A DNA stretch of 64,000 bases from Brenneria rubrifaciens. GTDB lineage: Bacteria > Pseudomonadota > Gammaproteobacteria > Enterobacterales > Enterobacteriaceae. This document shows, piece after piece, positions 1 through 10,264 of the stretch. A program made the translations under genes and the position numbers. Under the pieces are notes generated by a model, which was given only the letters and a program-made list of their open reading frames with translations, did no database searches and was not told where the DNA came from. The stretch is from the NCBI RefSeq assembly GCF_005484945.1, contig NZ_CP034035.1, forward strand, positions 1,736,001 to 1,800,000, given 5' to 3'. Numbering within the stretch: the stretch's first letter is position 1; every line of letters begins with the position of its first letter.

Positions 1-533
1 CCCATGGCATTTGCCATGTAGCGTACGTTCGCTTCCAGAGAGGCTTTTGCCAGACCCATCACGTTGTAGTTAGGGATGGCGCGCTCTGCTCCCAGGTAGG
101 ACAGGGTAACCAGCGCGGAATTCGGGTTCAGCATGTTACGGCAGGCTTTTGCCATTGCGACGAAGCTGTAAGAGCTGATGTCGTGGGCAATGTTGAAACC
201 TTCACGGGTGACGGCATCAATATAGTCGCCGTCAAGCTGTTCACCCGGCGCATAAGCAATGGAATGAACGAAGCCATCAAAGTTCGGCCATACTTTAGCC
301 AGTTCAAAAAACAGCGCTTCGATGCTTACATCTTCCGCGACATCACAGGGCAGGACAAGGCTCGACCCCAGTTCCTTGGCAAACTCTTCAACGCGAGATT
401 TCAGTTTATCGTTCTGATACGTGAATGCCAGTTCAGCACCTTCACGGTGCATAGCCTGCGCGATACCGAAGGCAATGGAGCGGTTACTGGCAACACCTGT
501 TACCAGAATACGCTTACCGGTAAGAAAACCCAT
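1..533 (-). CDS. fabI: Enoyl-[acyl-carrier-protein] reductase (NADH), partial
   Basis: The last reductive step of each fatty-acid elongation cycle (enoyl-ACP to acyl-ACP, NADH-dependent, cytosolic). The first 177 residues are present and the C-terminus runs off the left edge. The N-terminus [13 protein letters not shown] and the following [14 protein letters not shown] are the Rossmann nucleotide-binding region of FabI. The catalytic Y-x(6)-Y-x(6)-K set is visible near residues 146-163 ([20 protein letters not shown]). It lies downstream of sapF on the same strand, as in other enterobacteria, but the 143-bp gap suggests its own promoter. Essential housekeeping gene; the assignment is firm. 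Confidence 0.97.
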   Translation of the reverse strand, partial: MGFLTGKRILVTGVASNRSIAFGIAQAMHREGAELAFTYQNDKLKSRVEEFAKELGSSLVLPCDVAEDVSIEALFFELAKVWPNFDGFVHSIAYAPGEQLDGDYIDAVTREGFNIAHDISSYSFVAMAKACRNMLNPNSALVTLSYLGAERAIPNYNVMGLAKASLEANVRYMANAM

Positions 534-676
534 AACAGTAATCCTTGTGATCATTGTTGCTGCGATCATCAGTGGTAAAAAGAATTATTTCATGATGATC
601 GAGATGAATAAAGCGGTCGATTCTACCATGTCTGAAGCAGATTGGGGTACTCCGAGCTGTTCGCCATCTTTCACAC

Positions 677-1492
677 TCAACTTTGTGCGCCGTCACGCCG
701 CCAGGCGTCGGCGCTCAGTACTTCCCCAAAATGGCTGGCAATAAGGCGCTTAGTCAGATCGTGCAGCGGTGAGGCGAGCACGTCCGCCGTGCTGCCGCGT
801 TCAACGACTTCGCCCGCCTGCATGACCAGGATCTGATCGCTGATGTGTTTCATCATGCCCAGATGCTGGGTGACATAAATATAAGAGATACCGTGCTTCT
901 CCTGAAGTTCCAACATCAGATTGATAATTTGTGATCGCATAGACATATCCAGCGAGGCCAGCGCTTCATCCGCCACAATGACTTTGGGTTGCAGGATCAG
1001 GGCGCGGGCCAGACCGACACGCTGTTTCTGGCCGGGAGCCAATGCATGTGGATAGTAATAGGCGTGATCGGACCGCAGACCAACCTGTTGCAGCGCCTGA
1101 TTAATGGCCTTTTCACGCGCTTCCCCGCTGAGATCGGTATTAAGCCGCAGCGGGACATCCAGCAATTGACCGATGCGTTTGCGGGGATTCAGCGCATTGC
1201 CCGCGTCCTGAAAGATCATCCGAATACGCTGACTGCGGTAAGGGTAGTCGCCGTAATGCAGGGGATGATCGTCGATCAGCAATTCACCGGAGGTCGGTTC
1301 AATCATGCCTGATAACATTTTCGCCAGCGTAGATTTTCCTGAGCCGTTTTCGCCAATAATCGCCAGCGTCTGGCGTTCACGTAAGGTGAAGCTCACGGAT
1401 TTGACCGCTTCAACATGCTGGCGACGGAACAGGCCGGTTCGGTAGCGAAATGTTTTGGTCAGATTTCGGGCTTCAAGCAGGGTTTCGACCAT
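677..1492 (-). CDS. sapF: Peptide transport system ATP-binding protein SapF
   Basis: Second ATPase of the Sap (sensitivity to antimicrobial peptides) ABC importer, in the Dpp/Opp-type family. Walker A is GENGSGKS and Walker B lies in VIVADEALASLD. The ABC signature is atypical (LAPGQKQRVGLARAL), as is usual for SapF. The start was set at the ATG overlapping the sapD stop codon (TGATG arrangement, preceded by GGA), giving [15 protein letters not shown] and 271 residues, close to the E. coli length. A longer in-frame reading exists upstream but would run far into sapD. Last gene of sapABCDF, translationally coupled to sapD. Sap mutants of soft-rot bacteria are hypersensitive to plant antimicrobial peptides. 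Confidence 0.96.
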   Translation of the reverse strand: MVETLLEARNLTKTFRYRTGLFRRQHVEAVKSVSFTLRERQTLAIIGENGSGKSTLAKMLSGMIEPTSGELLIDDHPLHYGDYPYRSQRIRMIFQDAGNALNPRKRIGQLLDVPLRLNTDLSGEAREKAINQALQQVGLRSDHAYYYPHALAPGQKQRVGLARALILQPKVIVADEALASLDMSMRSQIINLMLELQEKHGISYIYVTQHLGMMKHISDQILVMQAGEVVERGSTADVLASPLHDLTKRLIASHFGEVLSADAWRRDGAQS

Positions 1493-2484
1493 CAGGATTC
1501 CTCCATGTTGAGCGGGAAGTGGCAGGCATACCAATGGTTTTTAGCGGAAAGTAGCAGCGGGGTTTGCATACATTGTTTTTGTGAATATGGGCAGCGGGGC
1601 CCCAGACGGCAACCTACTGGTAAATGCTCCAGCGAGGGAATCGCGCCCGGTAGCGTATTCAGGCGGCTTTTATGCGGTAATGAGCGGCCAAAGTCCGGCA
1701 TCGCCCGAATCAGCGCCTGCGTATAGGGATGATGCGGCGCGGCAATCAGGTCTTCGCTGGTCGCGCTTTCCACCGTCTGACCGCAGTAAAGCACATTGAT
1801 TCTGTCGGCCCATTTGCTCATCGTTTGCAGGTCATGGCTAATCAGCAGAATGGTGGTGCTGTTATTCTGATTCAAACGCGACAACAGACGGAAAATTTGC
1901 GCCTGCGTGGTGGATTCCATCGCGTTGGTGGGCTCATCGGCAATCAGCAGGCGCGGTTGATTCGCCAGCGCAATGGCGATCATCACCTTCTGGCACTCCC
2001 CGTCGCTTAGTTCATAGGGGTAGCTGCCCATAATGTCTTTATGATCTTTGATGCCAACGCGGTGCAACAGCTCAATGGCCCGGCGTTTACGCCAGTTGAT
2101 GCGTTGCCACCAACGGCCTTTGTACGTCCAACCGGGGATGGCCTGTATCAACTGGCGCCCAATGCTTTCCGACGGGTCAAGACAGGACTGCGGCTCCTGA
2201 AAAATCATGGAAACGTTATGGCCCACCAGCTTGCGCCGTTCGCGTGACGACAGTTTCAGCAGGTCGACATCGTCGAAACGAAAACGGTCGGCCGTTACCC
2301 GCCAGTTGTCTTTGGCAAGCCCGCAGATGGCTTTGGCGATCAGGCTTTTACCGGAACCCGACTCACCCACCAGCCCGCGGATTTCCCCTTCGTTCAGCGT
2401 CATGCTGACCCGATCCACGGCTTTGACGGCGCCGTCCGAGGTCAGAAATTCAATGGTCAGATTACGAATATCGAGTAGTGGCAT
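1492..2484 (-). CDS. sapD: Peptide transport system ATP-binding protein SapD
   Basis: First ATPase of the Sap ABC transporter. In E. coli SapD is also needed for Trk potassium-channel activity. Walker A is GESGSGKS, the signature region is [19 protein letters not shown] and Walker B is [12 protein letters not shown]. The C-terminal cysteine-containing oligopeptide/dipeptide-type extension ([10 protein letters not shown]) is present. The start at [13 protein letters not shown] gives 330 residues, matching E. coli SapD. It is 16 bp from sapC and overlaps sapF, so the operon is tightly packed. Confidence 0.97.
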   Translation of the reverse strand: MPLLDIRNLTIEFLTSDGAVKAVDRVSMTLNEGEIRGLVGESGSGKSLIAKAICGLAKDNWRVTADRFRFDDVDLLKLSSRERRKLVGHNVSMIFQEPQSCLDPSESIGRQLIQAIPGWTYKGRWWQRINWRKRRAIELLHRVGIKDHKDIMGSYPYELSDGECQKVMIAIALANQPRLLIADEPTNAMESTTQAQIFRLLSRLNQNNSTTILLISHDLQTMSKWADRINVLYCGQTVESATSEDLIAAPHHPYTQALIRAMPDFGRSLPHKSRLNTLPGAIPSLEHLPVGCRLGPRCPYSQKQCMQTPLLLSAKNHWYACHFPLNMEES

Positions 2485-2500
2485 AATTTCGTCTCCGCCA

Positions 2501-3391
2501 TTATTCCGTTTCTGCGACCAGGGCGCGGCGTAGACCATCCCCAAGCAGATTAACGATCAACACGCTGAGGGCAATGGCGCCGCCGGGCAACATGACGGTC
2601 CACGGCGCGGCATAGACCAGCTCCAGCGAACTGCCGAGCATCGCCCCCCATTCCGTGGTAGGAAGCTGCGCCCCCAGATCGAGAAAGCCTAATGCGGCAA
2701 TATCCAGAATGGCAATGGACAGCGCGCGGGTAAATTCTGAAACCAGCAGGGCGGCAATATTCGGCAAAACCACATACCAGATGATGTAAACGGTCGACGC
2801 GCCATCAAGCCGGGCGGCGATGACATACTCTTTGTTCATCTCATCATGTACGGCGCTGTAGATGGTTCGCACCATGCGAGGCAGCAGCGCCAGCCAGACG
2901 GCTAGCATGGCGTGTTCCAGTTTCGGGCCGATAAACGCAATCACCACAATCGCCAGTAGCAGCGACGGGATGGAGAGCAGCGTATCAAGAATATGGTTGA
3001 GCATCGCGGAACGCAGCCCGTGGGTTACCCCCGCGATGACGCCCAGCACGATACCGCATAGTGCGGCGACGTGGGTGACAATCAACGCCGAGCCTACCGT
3101 CGGCGCCGCGCCGCTGAGCAGGCGGCTGAGCTGATCGCGGCCCAGATCGTCAGTGCCGAGGAAGAAAGAGACTTCACCGTAGTGCGACCAGGAGGGCGGA
3201 AGCAGTTGATAGCCCAAAAACTGCTGGTTCACTTCGTATGGCGCCAACAGCTTGCCAAACAGACACAGGCCAAACAGGATCAGAAAACCGTAAAAACCGA
3301 TCATCGCCAGCGTATCCTGATGAAATACCCGCCAGGTGTCTCCCAGACGGCTGGGCAAACGTTTTTCGCTGTAAACGTTATCGTAGGGCAT
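2501..3391 (-). CDS. sapC: Peptide transport system permease SapC
   Basis: Inner-membrane permease of the Sap importer, DppC/OppC family, 296 residues, the same length as E. coli SapC. An N-terminal membrane segment ([20 protein letters not shown]) is followed by a periplasmic stretch and about five more hydrophobic segments. The EAA-type coupling loop is visible around [20 protein letters not shown]. The start overlaps the end of sapB by 14 bp. Confidence 0.97.
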   Translation of the reverse strand: MPYDNVYSEKRLPSRLGDTWRVFHQDTLAMIGFYGFLILFGLCLFGKLLAPYEVNQQFLGYQLLPPSWSHYGEVSFFLGTDDLGRDQLSRLLSGAAPTVGSALIVTHVAALCGIVLGVIAGVTHGLRSAMLNHILDTLLSIPSLLLAIVVIAFIGPKLEHAMLAVWLALLPRMVRTIYSAVHDEMNKEYVIAARLDGASTVYIIWYVVLPNIAALLVSEFTRALSIAILDIAALGFLDLGAQLPTTEWGAMLGSSLELVYAAPWTVMLPGGAIALSVLIVNLLGDGLRRALVAETE

Positions 3392-4343
3392 ACCATTCCT
3401 TATGTTTTAGCGGGTTTGTCATCGCCCCCCCAATATCAGACAGAATGTTAACCGTGATCACCATCGACCCGACCACCATGACCCCCGCCGAGATAGCCGC
3501 GTAATCCTGTTGGCGAATGGCGTTGATCAACCAGTGTCCCAAACCCGGCCAGCTAAACACCACCTCGGTAATGATGGTGAGCGTCAGCATGGTGGAAAAC
3601 TGTAATCCCAGTTTGGGTATAATCGGCGGCAGCGCGTTATGCAGTACATGACGGCGAATAATGGTGAGCTTGGATAATCCGCGGGTGGCGGCGGCCTTGA
3701 TGTAGTTTTTACCGATCACCTCGGTGGTGCTGATGCGCATCAGCCGGATCACTTCGGTGGTCGGTCCCACGGCGAGTACGGTGATAGGGAGAATCAGGTG
3801 ACGAATGGCGCTGACTATCATCTCGCCGCGATAGGGCGAGTCAGACAACCAGGCGTCAATCAGCGCAAATCCGGTGACAGGCTTGACCTGATAGAGCAGA
3901 TCGAAGCGCCCGGAAACCGGCAGCCAACCGAGATGAAGAGAGAAAAACAGCGTGAGCAGCAGCGCCAGCCAGAAAACCGGCAGCGAAAAGCCGATAAGCG
4001 CCAGCGTGCTGATAACGATATCCGGCCCGCGGTTCTGCATCACGCCAGCGGTGATGCCCAGCGGGATGCCCACCAGCAATGACATTATAAAGGCCAGTAC
4101 GCAAAGCTCGATCGTGGCCGGAAGAACCTCTTTCAACTGTTCGCTAATCGCCTGACCATTGATGCTGGAGCGGCCAAAATCGGCTTGTAACAGGCTGGAA
4201 AGATAAAAATGATAGGCGTCAAACAGCGCCGCGCCGTTAAGCGGCGCATTTGGCGTGTAATAGCTTAGGCTGAATCCCACCAGCGTCAGCAGGAATAGCG
4301 TCACCAGCAACAGCACCAGTCGACGCAGCGTAAAAATAATCAC
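3378..4343 (-). CDS. sapB: Peptide transport system permease SapB
   Basis: Partner permease of SapC, DppB/OppB family, 321 residues as in E. coli. The N-terminus [20 protein letters not shown] is a typical type-B permease anchor. The coupling loop [20 protein letters not shown] with its conserved glycine is present, and the distal membrane segments are intact. It overlaps sapA by 4 bp (ATGA), so translation is probably coupled. Confidence 0.97.
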   Translation of the reverse strand: MIIFTLRRLVLLLVTLFLLTLVGFSLSYYTPNAPLNGAALFDAYHFYLSSLLQADFGRSSINGQAISEQLKEVLPATIELCVLAFIMSLLVGIPLGITAGVMQNRGPDIVISTLALIGFSLPVFWLALLLTLFFSLHLGWLPVSGRFDLLYQVKPVTGFALIDAWLSDSPYRGEMIVSAIRHLILPITVLAVGPTTEVIRLMRISTTEVIGKNYIKAAATRGLSKLTIIRRHVLHNALPPIIPKLGLQFSTMLTLTIITEVVFSWPGLGHWLINAIRQQDYAAISAGVMVVGSMVITVNILSDIGGAMTNPLKHKEWYALR

Positions 4344-6046
4344 GGTTGTTCCCCTTCAACGGTGTCCTGTGAAGAAGCTGACTGTGGCTGGGTGGTCTGA
4401 GGCTGTTCACGGAATACGCCTGCAAAAGAAGCATTGCCGAACGGACTGAGCACCAAGCCTTTCATATCATAACGATAGGCCAACAAACGCAAGGACGATG
4501 CCAGCGGTAAGACAGGAAGCTGTTCCGCCAGTATTTTTTGCGCCTGTTGGTAATATTCGATGCGCTTTGACAACTGCTGTGAAGACAACGCGTTTTGCAA
4601 CACCTCATCAAATGCCGGGTCGCACCAGTGAGCATAGTTGGTTTGAGAGCGAATGGCCGCACAGCTCAACAGTGGGCGGAAAAAACTGTCTGGATCATTG
4701 CTATCGGTTGCCCAGCCCGCCAGCGTAAGGTCGTGACTCATTTCCATCAGCCTTGCTTCCTGAAAGCGTCCCTCCACCGGCACAATGGTCACCTCTATAC
4801 CGACCTGCTGCAGATCGGCCTGAATCAGCTCGGCGGTCTTTAGCGGGCTGGGATTGTAGGACTGCGACGCGCTGGGCACCCATAAGCGCAGGCTGAGATT
4901 GGTCATGCCCAGCGCTTGCAACAGTTGGCGGGACTTCTCCGGGTTGTAATCGGTTACCTGCGATTCATTATCATAGGCCCAGGACGCCCGCGGCAGGATC
5001 GACGCGGCCGTTTCCGCCGTACCGTAATAAATGGACTGCATCAGCCGGTCATTGTTGATCGCCAGCGCGATCGCTTCCCGTACCTGGCGGTTATCCAGCG
5101 GCGGTTTACGCACGTTGAACGCCAAATAAGCGACGTTCATGCCGGGACGCAACGACAGCCGCAGACGCGGATCGTTGCGTAAGGTCGTCAACTGGCTGGC
5201 GGCGGGGTAGGCAAGCACATCGCATTCGCCGGTCAACAGTTTGGACAGACGCCCCGTTCCGCCTGATCCCAGATCGACAACCACCTGCCGCATCCGGGGC
5301 TGTCCACGCCAGTAGGCTTCGTTGCGCGTCAAACGGATATATTGTCCGCTACGGTATTCGTCAAGCCTGTACGGGCCAGTGCCCACCGGCTCCCGATCGA
5401 TCAACGCCTGCTTATCATCCGCCGCCAACGTTTGTGCATATTCGGCGGAAAGGATCGGAGCATAGTGGGTGGCCAGATGCCACAGGAAAGAGGCATCCGG
5501 GCTGTTGAGCCGAATCTCTATTGCGTACTCACCCAGTTTGCGGATGCTTTGTACCGAATCGGCAAACTGAAGGCTATCGAAATAGGGGTAATCGCCGCCG
5601 TTGATATCATGATAAGGGTGTTTATCGTCCAACATGCGTTGAAAGCTGAACAGTACATCGTCCGCGTTCATTTTGCGCCTCGGGCTGAACCAGTCCGTGG
5701 TTTGAAACGGCACGTCACGGCGAAGATAAAAACGGTAGGTGGCACCGTTGTCCAACACTTCCCAGCGCTGGGCGAGTTCCGGCATCAGGCGGTAAGTATA
5801 GGGATCGACATCCAGCAGACGATCGTACAACTGCGCGGCCAGCGTATCGATGGTGACGCCGCTGCGCGCCATCTGCGGATTGAACGTGCTCAGCACGTCA
5901 TTTACACAATAGACGAAACCGCTTTGGCGGATAGAGGGCAGCGGTGCGTCAGGCGTGAGCGAGGACGTTGTCGCAGGCGGCGGAGCCGCCATTGCGGGCA
6001 ATGCCAGCCAGACGAATGCCAGTGCGAAATAAAATTTTCCAGGCAT
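4340..6046 (-). CDS. sapA: Periplasmic peptide-binding protein SapA
   Basis: Solute-binding protein of the Sap importer, SBP family 5. It captures peptides, including host antimicrobial peptides, in the periplasm. The start at [20 protein letters not shown] gives a clear Sec signal peptide cleaved near Ala-Met-Ala-Ala and a protein of 568 residues, about 20 longer than E. coli SapA. Family blocks such as [20 protein letters not shown] and [20 protein letters not shown] are conserved. The Shine-Dalgarno before this ATG is weak. First gene of the operon; the promoter must lie in the region up to 6282, which it shares divergently with the next gene. Confidence 0.95.
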   Translation of the reverse strand: MPGKFYFALAFVWLALPAMAAPPPATTSSLTPDAPLPSIRQSGFVYCVNDVLSTFNPQMARSGVTIDTLAAQLYDRLLDVDPYTYRLMPELAQRWEVLDNGATYRFYLRRDVPFQTTDWFSPRRKMNADDVLFSFQRMLDDKHPYHDINGGDYPYFDSLQFADSVQSIRKLGEYAIEIRLNSPDASFLWHLATHYAPILSAEYAQTLAADDKQALIDREPVGTGPYRLDEYRSGQYIRLTRNEAYWRGQPRMRQVVVDLGSGGTGRLSKLLTGECDVLAYPAASQLTTLRNDPRLRLSLRPGMNVAYLAFNVRKPPLDNRQVREAIALAINNDRLMQSIYYGTAETAASILPRASWAYDNESQVTDYNPEKSRQLLQALGMTNLSLRLWVPSASQSYNPSPLKTAELIQADLQQVGIEVTIVPVEGRFQEARLMEMSHDLTLAGWATDSNDPDSFFRPLLSCAAIRSQTNYAHWCDPAFDEVLQNALSSQQLSKRIEYYQQAQKILAEQLPVLPLASSLRLLAYRYDMKGLVLSPFGNASFAGVFREQPQTTQPQSASSQDTVEGEQP

Positions 6047-6282
6047 AAGGGATTTTTCAGTCAGGGCGTAATACACAGAGTGTACCGCACTCTGGCAATC
6101 CACCCCACTGTGTTGTGCGCATCTGGCGACTTTACAACCAGATGATATTACTTATTGTGAGTTTTTGTTTTGGATCATGTTAAAGGCATTTAATCATGCT
6201 AATGAGGGATAACCAACATAAGTTATTTTGCAAGGGTGCCGTTAATAACTAACAGTTTGTCTGAAAAATGGAGTCATTTTTG

Positions 6283-7140
6283 ATGGACAGCATCTGGCCT
6301 CATCGTACCTTGGACTGCAAACCTTCACATGATATGGAAAATGTTACCAATCCCTCTGCTGATTTAGGCGCTGACCTAACCATGACAAATTTCGAGCCCA
6401 TTGAATTTTCAGATGAAAGTATGGGCCGTATCGAAAGTGAGGCTGGCGGGGATCGGCAAAATCCAGTGACGGCGTTAACCGAAGAAGAAATTAACGCGAA
6501 AAATGAGAAGATAAAACAGTTAAGGGATACCCCGCTGTTCACGCCGTTGGACCCTGTCTCCGATCTGGCCGTTTCCTTTTTTATTTTGGCAATAGAAGGG
6601 ACGAAATTTCCGGTCACTGAGCTTGCCAATGCCGTGTATGACGCATTTTCAAATTCGCTGAGTGGCGAAAAGACGGGGATGATCGAGGCTTTCGATATTG
6701 CATTGAAAAAATCGATGCTCACTTTCATCAAGATGAATTTTATCACCGAGGTGTATCAGCCTCAGGCGGAGAAAATAATTGATCATTACATGAGTGAGCG
6801 AGTGTCGCGGCGAGACAGTGTGCGGCTGGGGGCGGCTAACGCCGAACTTTTGCTTGCCGCCGGTTTGGGCGATAAGGAATACGCTGACGCGGTACAGAGA
6901 GATATCGAGGCGTTAAAGCAGGGAACCTTTTCGTCTCAAGTCGAAATGGCCCAGGCATTATCGATCGCTGACGGCGCATGCAGTGTTGCAGATATGCTCG
7001 ATCAGTTTGAAATGATGCTGAGAGATCGCGGCAGTTCCGCATCAACGCTGGATACCGAGTTACAGGATTTAAGTCTGCTGGCTGACCACTGGGATTATTT
7101 TGTGCAAAAATATTCGCAACGCTCGCTTAAAAAGCGATGA
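6283..7140 (+). CDS. Unrecognised 285-residue acidic, helical protein
   Basis: I do not recognise this protein. An ATG 15 bases further upstream is in frame, but GGAG sits 9 bases before the ATG chosen here (protein MDSIWPHRTLDCK), which therefore fits better. There is no signal peptide and no membrane segment. The first ~90 residues are polar, acidic and probably disordered. The rest looks like a helical bundle, with amphipathic stretches such as EVYQPQAEKIIDHYMSER and AALLAAGLGDKEY-like segments, ending in a basic tail (SQRSLKKR). It sits alone between sapA (divergent) and the ryhB small RNA. No canonical Hrp box (GGAACC-N15/16-CCAC) was found upstream. It could be a regulator, a chaperone-like protein or a secreted protein. 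Confidence 0.8.
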   Translation: MDSIWPHRTLDCKPSHDMENVTNPSADLGADLTMTNFEPIEFSDESMGRIESEAGGDRQNPVTALTEEEINAKNEKIKQLRDTPLFTPLDPVSDLAVSFFILAIEGTKFPVTELANAVYDAFSNSLSGEKTGMIEAFDIALKKSMLTFIKMNFITEVYQPQAEKIIDHYMSERVSRRDSVRLGAANAELLLAAGLGDKEYADAVQRDIEALKQGTFSSQVEMAQALSIADGACSVADMLDQFEMMLRDRGSSASTLDTELQDLSLLADHWDYFVQKYSQRSLKKR

Positions 7141-7216
7141 AAGCGAATGCTCAGGCAAGAAGAACCCATACTTTATATGGAAATGAGAAAAATTCTCAAC
7201 AAAGTGCTTTACAGAT

Positions 7217-7235
7217 GATACTGATAACTATTATC
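7217..7235 (+). promoter_or_regulatory. Fur box in the ryhB promoter
   Basis: GATACTGATAACTATTATC matches 16 of 19 positions of the classic Fur operator GATAATGATAATCATTATC. It overlaps a likely -10 hexamer TATTAT at 7229-7234, so iron-loaded Fur would block RNA polymerase directly. A possible -35 element lies around 7207-7213. The predicted start of transcription is about 7241-7245. Confidence 0.88.
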
Positions 7236-7244
7236 ATCATTTCC

Positions 7245-7346
7245 GCGCTTCAGCAGTTGCTTCTTCGCAGGCACTGAAGGAGAGCACGACATTGCTCACA
7301 TTGCTTCCAGTATTATTTTAGCCAGCCTACGTGCTGGCTTTTTTTT
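7245..7346 (+). ncRNA. ryhB: RyhB iron-starvation small RNA
   Basis: The central core AGCACGACATTGCTCACATT followed by GCTTCCAGTATTA is the conserved Hfq/target-pairing segment of enterobacterial RyhB, essentially identical to E. coli as I recall it. The 3' end is the matching intrinsic terminator: stem AGCCAGC/GCTGGCT (7320-7339) followed by eight T. A 5' stem pairs CTTCAG (7248-7253) with CTGAAG (7274-7279). The 5' end is inferred from the -10 box and is uncertain by a few bases. RyhB represses mRNAs of non-essential iron-using proteins when Fur is inactive. Here it lies between an unknown gene and celV. Confidence 0.93.
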
Positions 7347-7362
7347 GGCCAAAACATCTGAA

Positions 7363-7396
7363 TCTCATTCTCTTTCAGATCTCATTCTCTTTCAGA
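7363..7396. repeat. Perfect tandem 17-bp direct repeat upstream of celV
   Basis: TCTCATTCTCTTTCAGA occurs twice, back to back without spacer (7363-7379 and 7380-7396), just after the ryhB terminator and about 120 bp before the celV start. It could be a recent slippage duplication or a paired binding site for a cellulase regulator. I cannot name a protein that binds it. Confidence 0.9.
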
Positions 7397-7514
7397 AAAA
7401 TAATTGATGAAATCAAGTATTTTAAGATGATTCTTAAATTTCTCCCAGCCACAGAAATCATCAGTATTATGCAATAACCCAATTAGCTGGGTGTTCACAA
7501 TGGAGATAAGGAAT

Positions 7515-9071
7515 ATGTGGATAAATACTAAGTGGATAAGGAGCGTAAGGATATTAACGTCAGGCGCCGCCAGCGCGCTACTGGGGGTCGCGTTGATTTT
7601 TTCGTCATCGGCGGCAGCAGCCACGCCGGTAGAGCAATACGGGCAGTTATCTATAGCCAACGGCAAACTGGTCGATGCCAGTGGTAAGGCGGTGCATCTG
7701 AAAGGGATCAGTTCGCATGGTTTGCAGTGGTACGGCAACTATGTCAATAAGGAGACGATGCAGTGGCTGCGCGATGACTGGGGAATCTCAGTCTTTCGGG
7801 TGGCAATGTACACCGAGGAGGGGGGCTACATTTCCAATCCTTCGCTAATCAATAAGGTCAAAGAGGCGGTCGCGGCGGCGCAGAGTCTTGGGGTGTACAT
7901 CATCGTCGACTGGCATATTCTTTCGGATGGCAACCCGAATACTTATAAAGCGCAGGCAAAAACTTTCTTCAATGAAATGGCCGAACTTTATGGCAACTCG
8001 CCTAACATCATCTATGAAATTGCCAATGAACCCAACGGCGGCGTGACCTGGAATGCGCAGATCCGGCCTTATGCGGTGGAAGTCACGCAAACTATCCGCG
8101 CCAAAGATCCCGACAACATTATTATCGTCGGAACCGGCACCTGGAGTCAGGATATTAACGATGCGGCGGATTTTCCGTTGCCTGACGCCAATACCATGTA
8201 CGCGCTACATTTCTATGCGGGCACGCATGGGCAGTCCTTACGTGATCGGATCGATTATGCGCAAAGCCGGGGGGCGGCGATTTTTGTCAGCGAATGGGGC
8301 ACCAGTGATGCGTCCGGCAATGGCGGCCCGTACCTGCCGGAATCTCAGACCTGGATCGATTTTTTGAATAATCGCGGCATCAGTTGGGTTAACTGGTCTT
8401 TGACGGATAAAGCGGAGGCGTCCGCTGCGCTGGCGCCAGGCGCCAGCACCAGCGGCGGCTGGACAGAGCAGGCGCTGTCGACATCAGGCCGGTTTGTCAG
8501 AGAGCAGATCCGTGCGGGGGCTGAACCGATAACCGACGTCGTTACGCCGCCAACTACACCGACGCCGACGCCGACGCCGACACCGACACCGACACCGGAG
8601 AATCCCGACACCGGAACGGGAACAATCGTGCTGCAACATCGCACTCTCGACAGCAACCCTGACAATAATGCCATGCATCTGGTGTTCAATCTTAAAAATA
8701 CCGGCAATAGCGAGGTTAAGCTCAGTGATGTGAAAGTCCGCTACTACTTCAACGATGACGGTCGGTCGGATACCCAGGTGTTCATCGACTGGGCGATGAT
8801 CGGCGCCAGTAATGTCATCGCCAGCACTGAACCGCTGACCGGAACGGACAAGGCGAACCGCTATGTCGTACTCTCTTTCAAAAATGAGGCTGGTTCTATC
8901 CCCGCTGGCGGCGCGAGCGGCGACGTGCAAGTGCGGATTCATCCTATGGACTGGAGTAATTACGATGAAACCAACGACTATTCCTACAATGGCACAAACG
9001 CTGTCTTTACCGACTGGGATCGCATGACGGTCTATGATAAAGGGCAACTGGTATGGGGAATTGAGCCTTAA
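7515..9071 (+). CDS. celV: Secreted endoglucanase (GH5 + CBM3), CelV type
   Basis: Endo-1,4-beta-glucanase that hydrolyses plant cellulose, exported by Sec and then probably the type II (Out) system. Signal peptide to about residue 36 (ending SSSAAAA). GH5 catalytic domain about 40-335, with acid/base Glu in ANEPNGG (Glu172) and nucleophile Glu in FVSEWGTS (Glu260). A Thr-Pro repeat linker spans about 340-372. The C-terminal ~145 residues form a family 3 cellulose-binding module ending [13 protein letters not shown]. It closely resembles Pectobacterium CelV and differs from Dickeya Cel5Z, which has another binding module. The start is uncertain: AAGGA lies only 2-3 bases before this ATG, and in-frame alternatives lie at 7491 (GTG) and 7500 (ATG). 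This start was chosen because it gives a normal signal peptide. Confidence 0.95.
   Translation: MWINTKWIRSVRILTSGAASALLGVALIFSSSAAAATPVEQYGQLSIANGKLVDASGKAVHLKGISSHGLQWYGNYVNKETMQWLRDDWGISVFRVAMYTEEGGYISNPSLINKVKEAVAAAQSLGVYIIVDWHILSDGNPNTYKAQAKTFFNEMAELYGNSPNIIYEIANEPNGGVTWNAQIRPYAVEVTQTIRAKDPDNIIIVGTGTWSQDINDAADFPLPDANTMYALHFYAGTHGQSLRDRIDYAQSRGAAIFVSEWGTSDASGNGGPYLPESQTWIDFLNNRGISWVNWSLTDKAEASAALAPGASTSGGWTEQALSTSGRFVREQIRAGAEPITDVVTPPTTPTPTPTPTPTPTPENPDTGTGTIVLQHRTLDSNPDNNAMHLVFNLKNTGNSEVKLSDVKVRYYFNDDGRSDTQVFIDWAMIGASNVIASTEPLTGTDKANRYVVLSFKNEAGSIPAGGASGDVQVRIHPMDWSNYDETNDYSYNGTNAVFTDWDRMTVYDKGQLVWGIEP
8556..8597 (+). repeat. Hexanucleotide repeat encoding the Thr-Pro linker of CelV
   Basis: Seven in-frame copies of ACRCCG (R = A or G) encode the Thr-Pro run between the catalytic and cellulose-binding domains. 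Because the unit is six bases, gain or loss of copies changes linker length without shifting the frame. Confidence 0.9.
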
Positions 9072-9084
9072 TTACAGGTAAAAG

Positions 9085-9116
9085 CCAGCGGCGGATGTGC
9101 GCCTGCTGGTTTTTTC
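9085..9116 (+). terminator. Intrinsic terminator of celV
   Basis: Hairpin with arms CCAGCGGCG and CGCC-T-GCTGG (one bulged T) and loop GATGTG, followed by a run of T. It starts 14 bp after the celV stop codon, in the convergent gap with pspF. Confidence 0.85.
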
Positions 9117-9152
9117 CCCTTAACCCCTCCTCGTTAATCGGGGAGGGTGAAA

Positions 9153-10145
9153 CTATTCATTAACAGCGATAGCGTGCTTTTTCAACAGACCACGTAGCTG
9201 GTGATAGGTTAGCCCCAGCAATTCCGCCGCCTTACGCTGATTGAAACGCGCCTGATCCAACGCCCGCTCGATAAGCGTGCGCTCCTGGGATAGTTGCCAT
9301 TGCTTCATATCCAGCGGTAAATCCGGTAATTCATCCGCAAGGCGGATAGGCGGAACCAGGTCAGCCGATCCCGATCTCTGAAACGGGTTGAGAATAATGG
9401 TATCCAGCATCGTGTCGCTGCCGCCATGACGATAAACCGAGCGTTCCACGACATTTTTCAGTTCCCGGATATTACCTGGCCAGCCATAGTTCAGCAGCGT
9501 TTCGTGGGCGCGTGACGTGAAACCGGGGAAGAGCGGTAACCGCAGTTCGCGGCACATCTGAATCGCAAAATGCTCCGCCAGCAACATGATATCTTGTTGA
9601 CGCTCACGTAGCGGCGGCAACTGAACCACATCAAACGCCAGCCGATCCAACAGGTCGGCGCGGAATTTTCCGCTGGCGGCCAACGCAGGCAGATCATCGT
9701 TGGTGGCGCACACCAGTCGCACATCGACCTGCAACGCCTGTCCGCCGCCGACGCGTTCCAGCACGCCATATTCAATCACCCGTAATAGTTTTTCCTGCAC
9801 CAGCATTGGCGCGGTCGCCAATTCATCCAGAAACAGCGTACCGCCATCAGCGCGCTCAAAGCGGCCCAGATGACGCTTTTGCGCCCCGGTAAACGCGCCG
9901 GCTTCATGACCGAACAGTTCAGAATCCAGCAAGTTTTCATTTAAGGCCGCACAATTCAGTGAAATAAAAGGCCCCTGCCAACGGGGAGAAAGATAGTGCA
10001 ACCGGCTGGCGATCAACTCCTTACCGGTGCCGCGCTCGCCGATCACCAGAACGGGTTTAGCGAGTTGCGCAAGTTGTGAAACCTGTTCCAGCACTTCAAG
10101 AAAGCTGTTGGCTTCCCCCAGTAAGTTCTCTTTTTCATGCGCCAT
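9153..10145 (-). CDS. pspF: Psp operon transcriptional activator PspF
   Basis: Sigma-54-dependent enhancer-binding protein that activates the phage-shock operon when PspA is titrated away by membrane damage. It is a bare AAA+ domain (about 1-250) without an N-terminal receiver, as in all PspF. Walker A is GERGTGKE, the sigma-54 contact loop GAFTGA is intact, and Walker B lies in GGTLFLDEL. A C-terminal Fis-type helix-turn-helix reads QRKAAELLGLTYHQLRGLL. 330 residues against about 325 in E. coli. Transcribed divergently from pspA, so both share the 221-bp control region. Confidence 0.97.
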   Translation of the reverse strand: MAHEKENLLGEANSFLEVLEQVSQLAQLAKPVLVIGERGTGKELIASRLHYLSPRWQGPFISLNCAALNENLLDSELFGHEAGAFTGAQKRHLGRFERADGGTLFLDELATAPMLVQEKLLRVIEYGVLERVGGGQALQVDVRLVCATNDDLPALAASGKFRADLLDRLAFDVVQLPPLRERQQDIMLLAEHFAIQMCRELRLPLFPGFTSRAHETLLNYGWPGNIRELKNVVERSVYRHGGSDTMLDTIILNPFQRSGSADLVPPIRLADELPDLPLDMKQWQLSQERTLIERALDQARFNQRKAAELLGLTYHQLRGLLKKHAIAVNE

Positions 10146-10264
10146 CGCTTTGTACCCTGTGGTTTTTACTAACAGTTAGCGTATTTGACTAATTTAGCGG
10201 GTAATGAAAAATAGTCAAAATTCTTCATGCTTTATTTTTCAATAAGTTATCGGTAATTAAAAGT

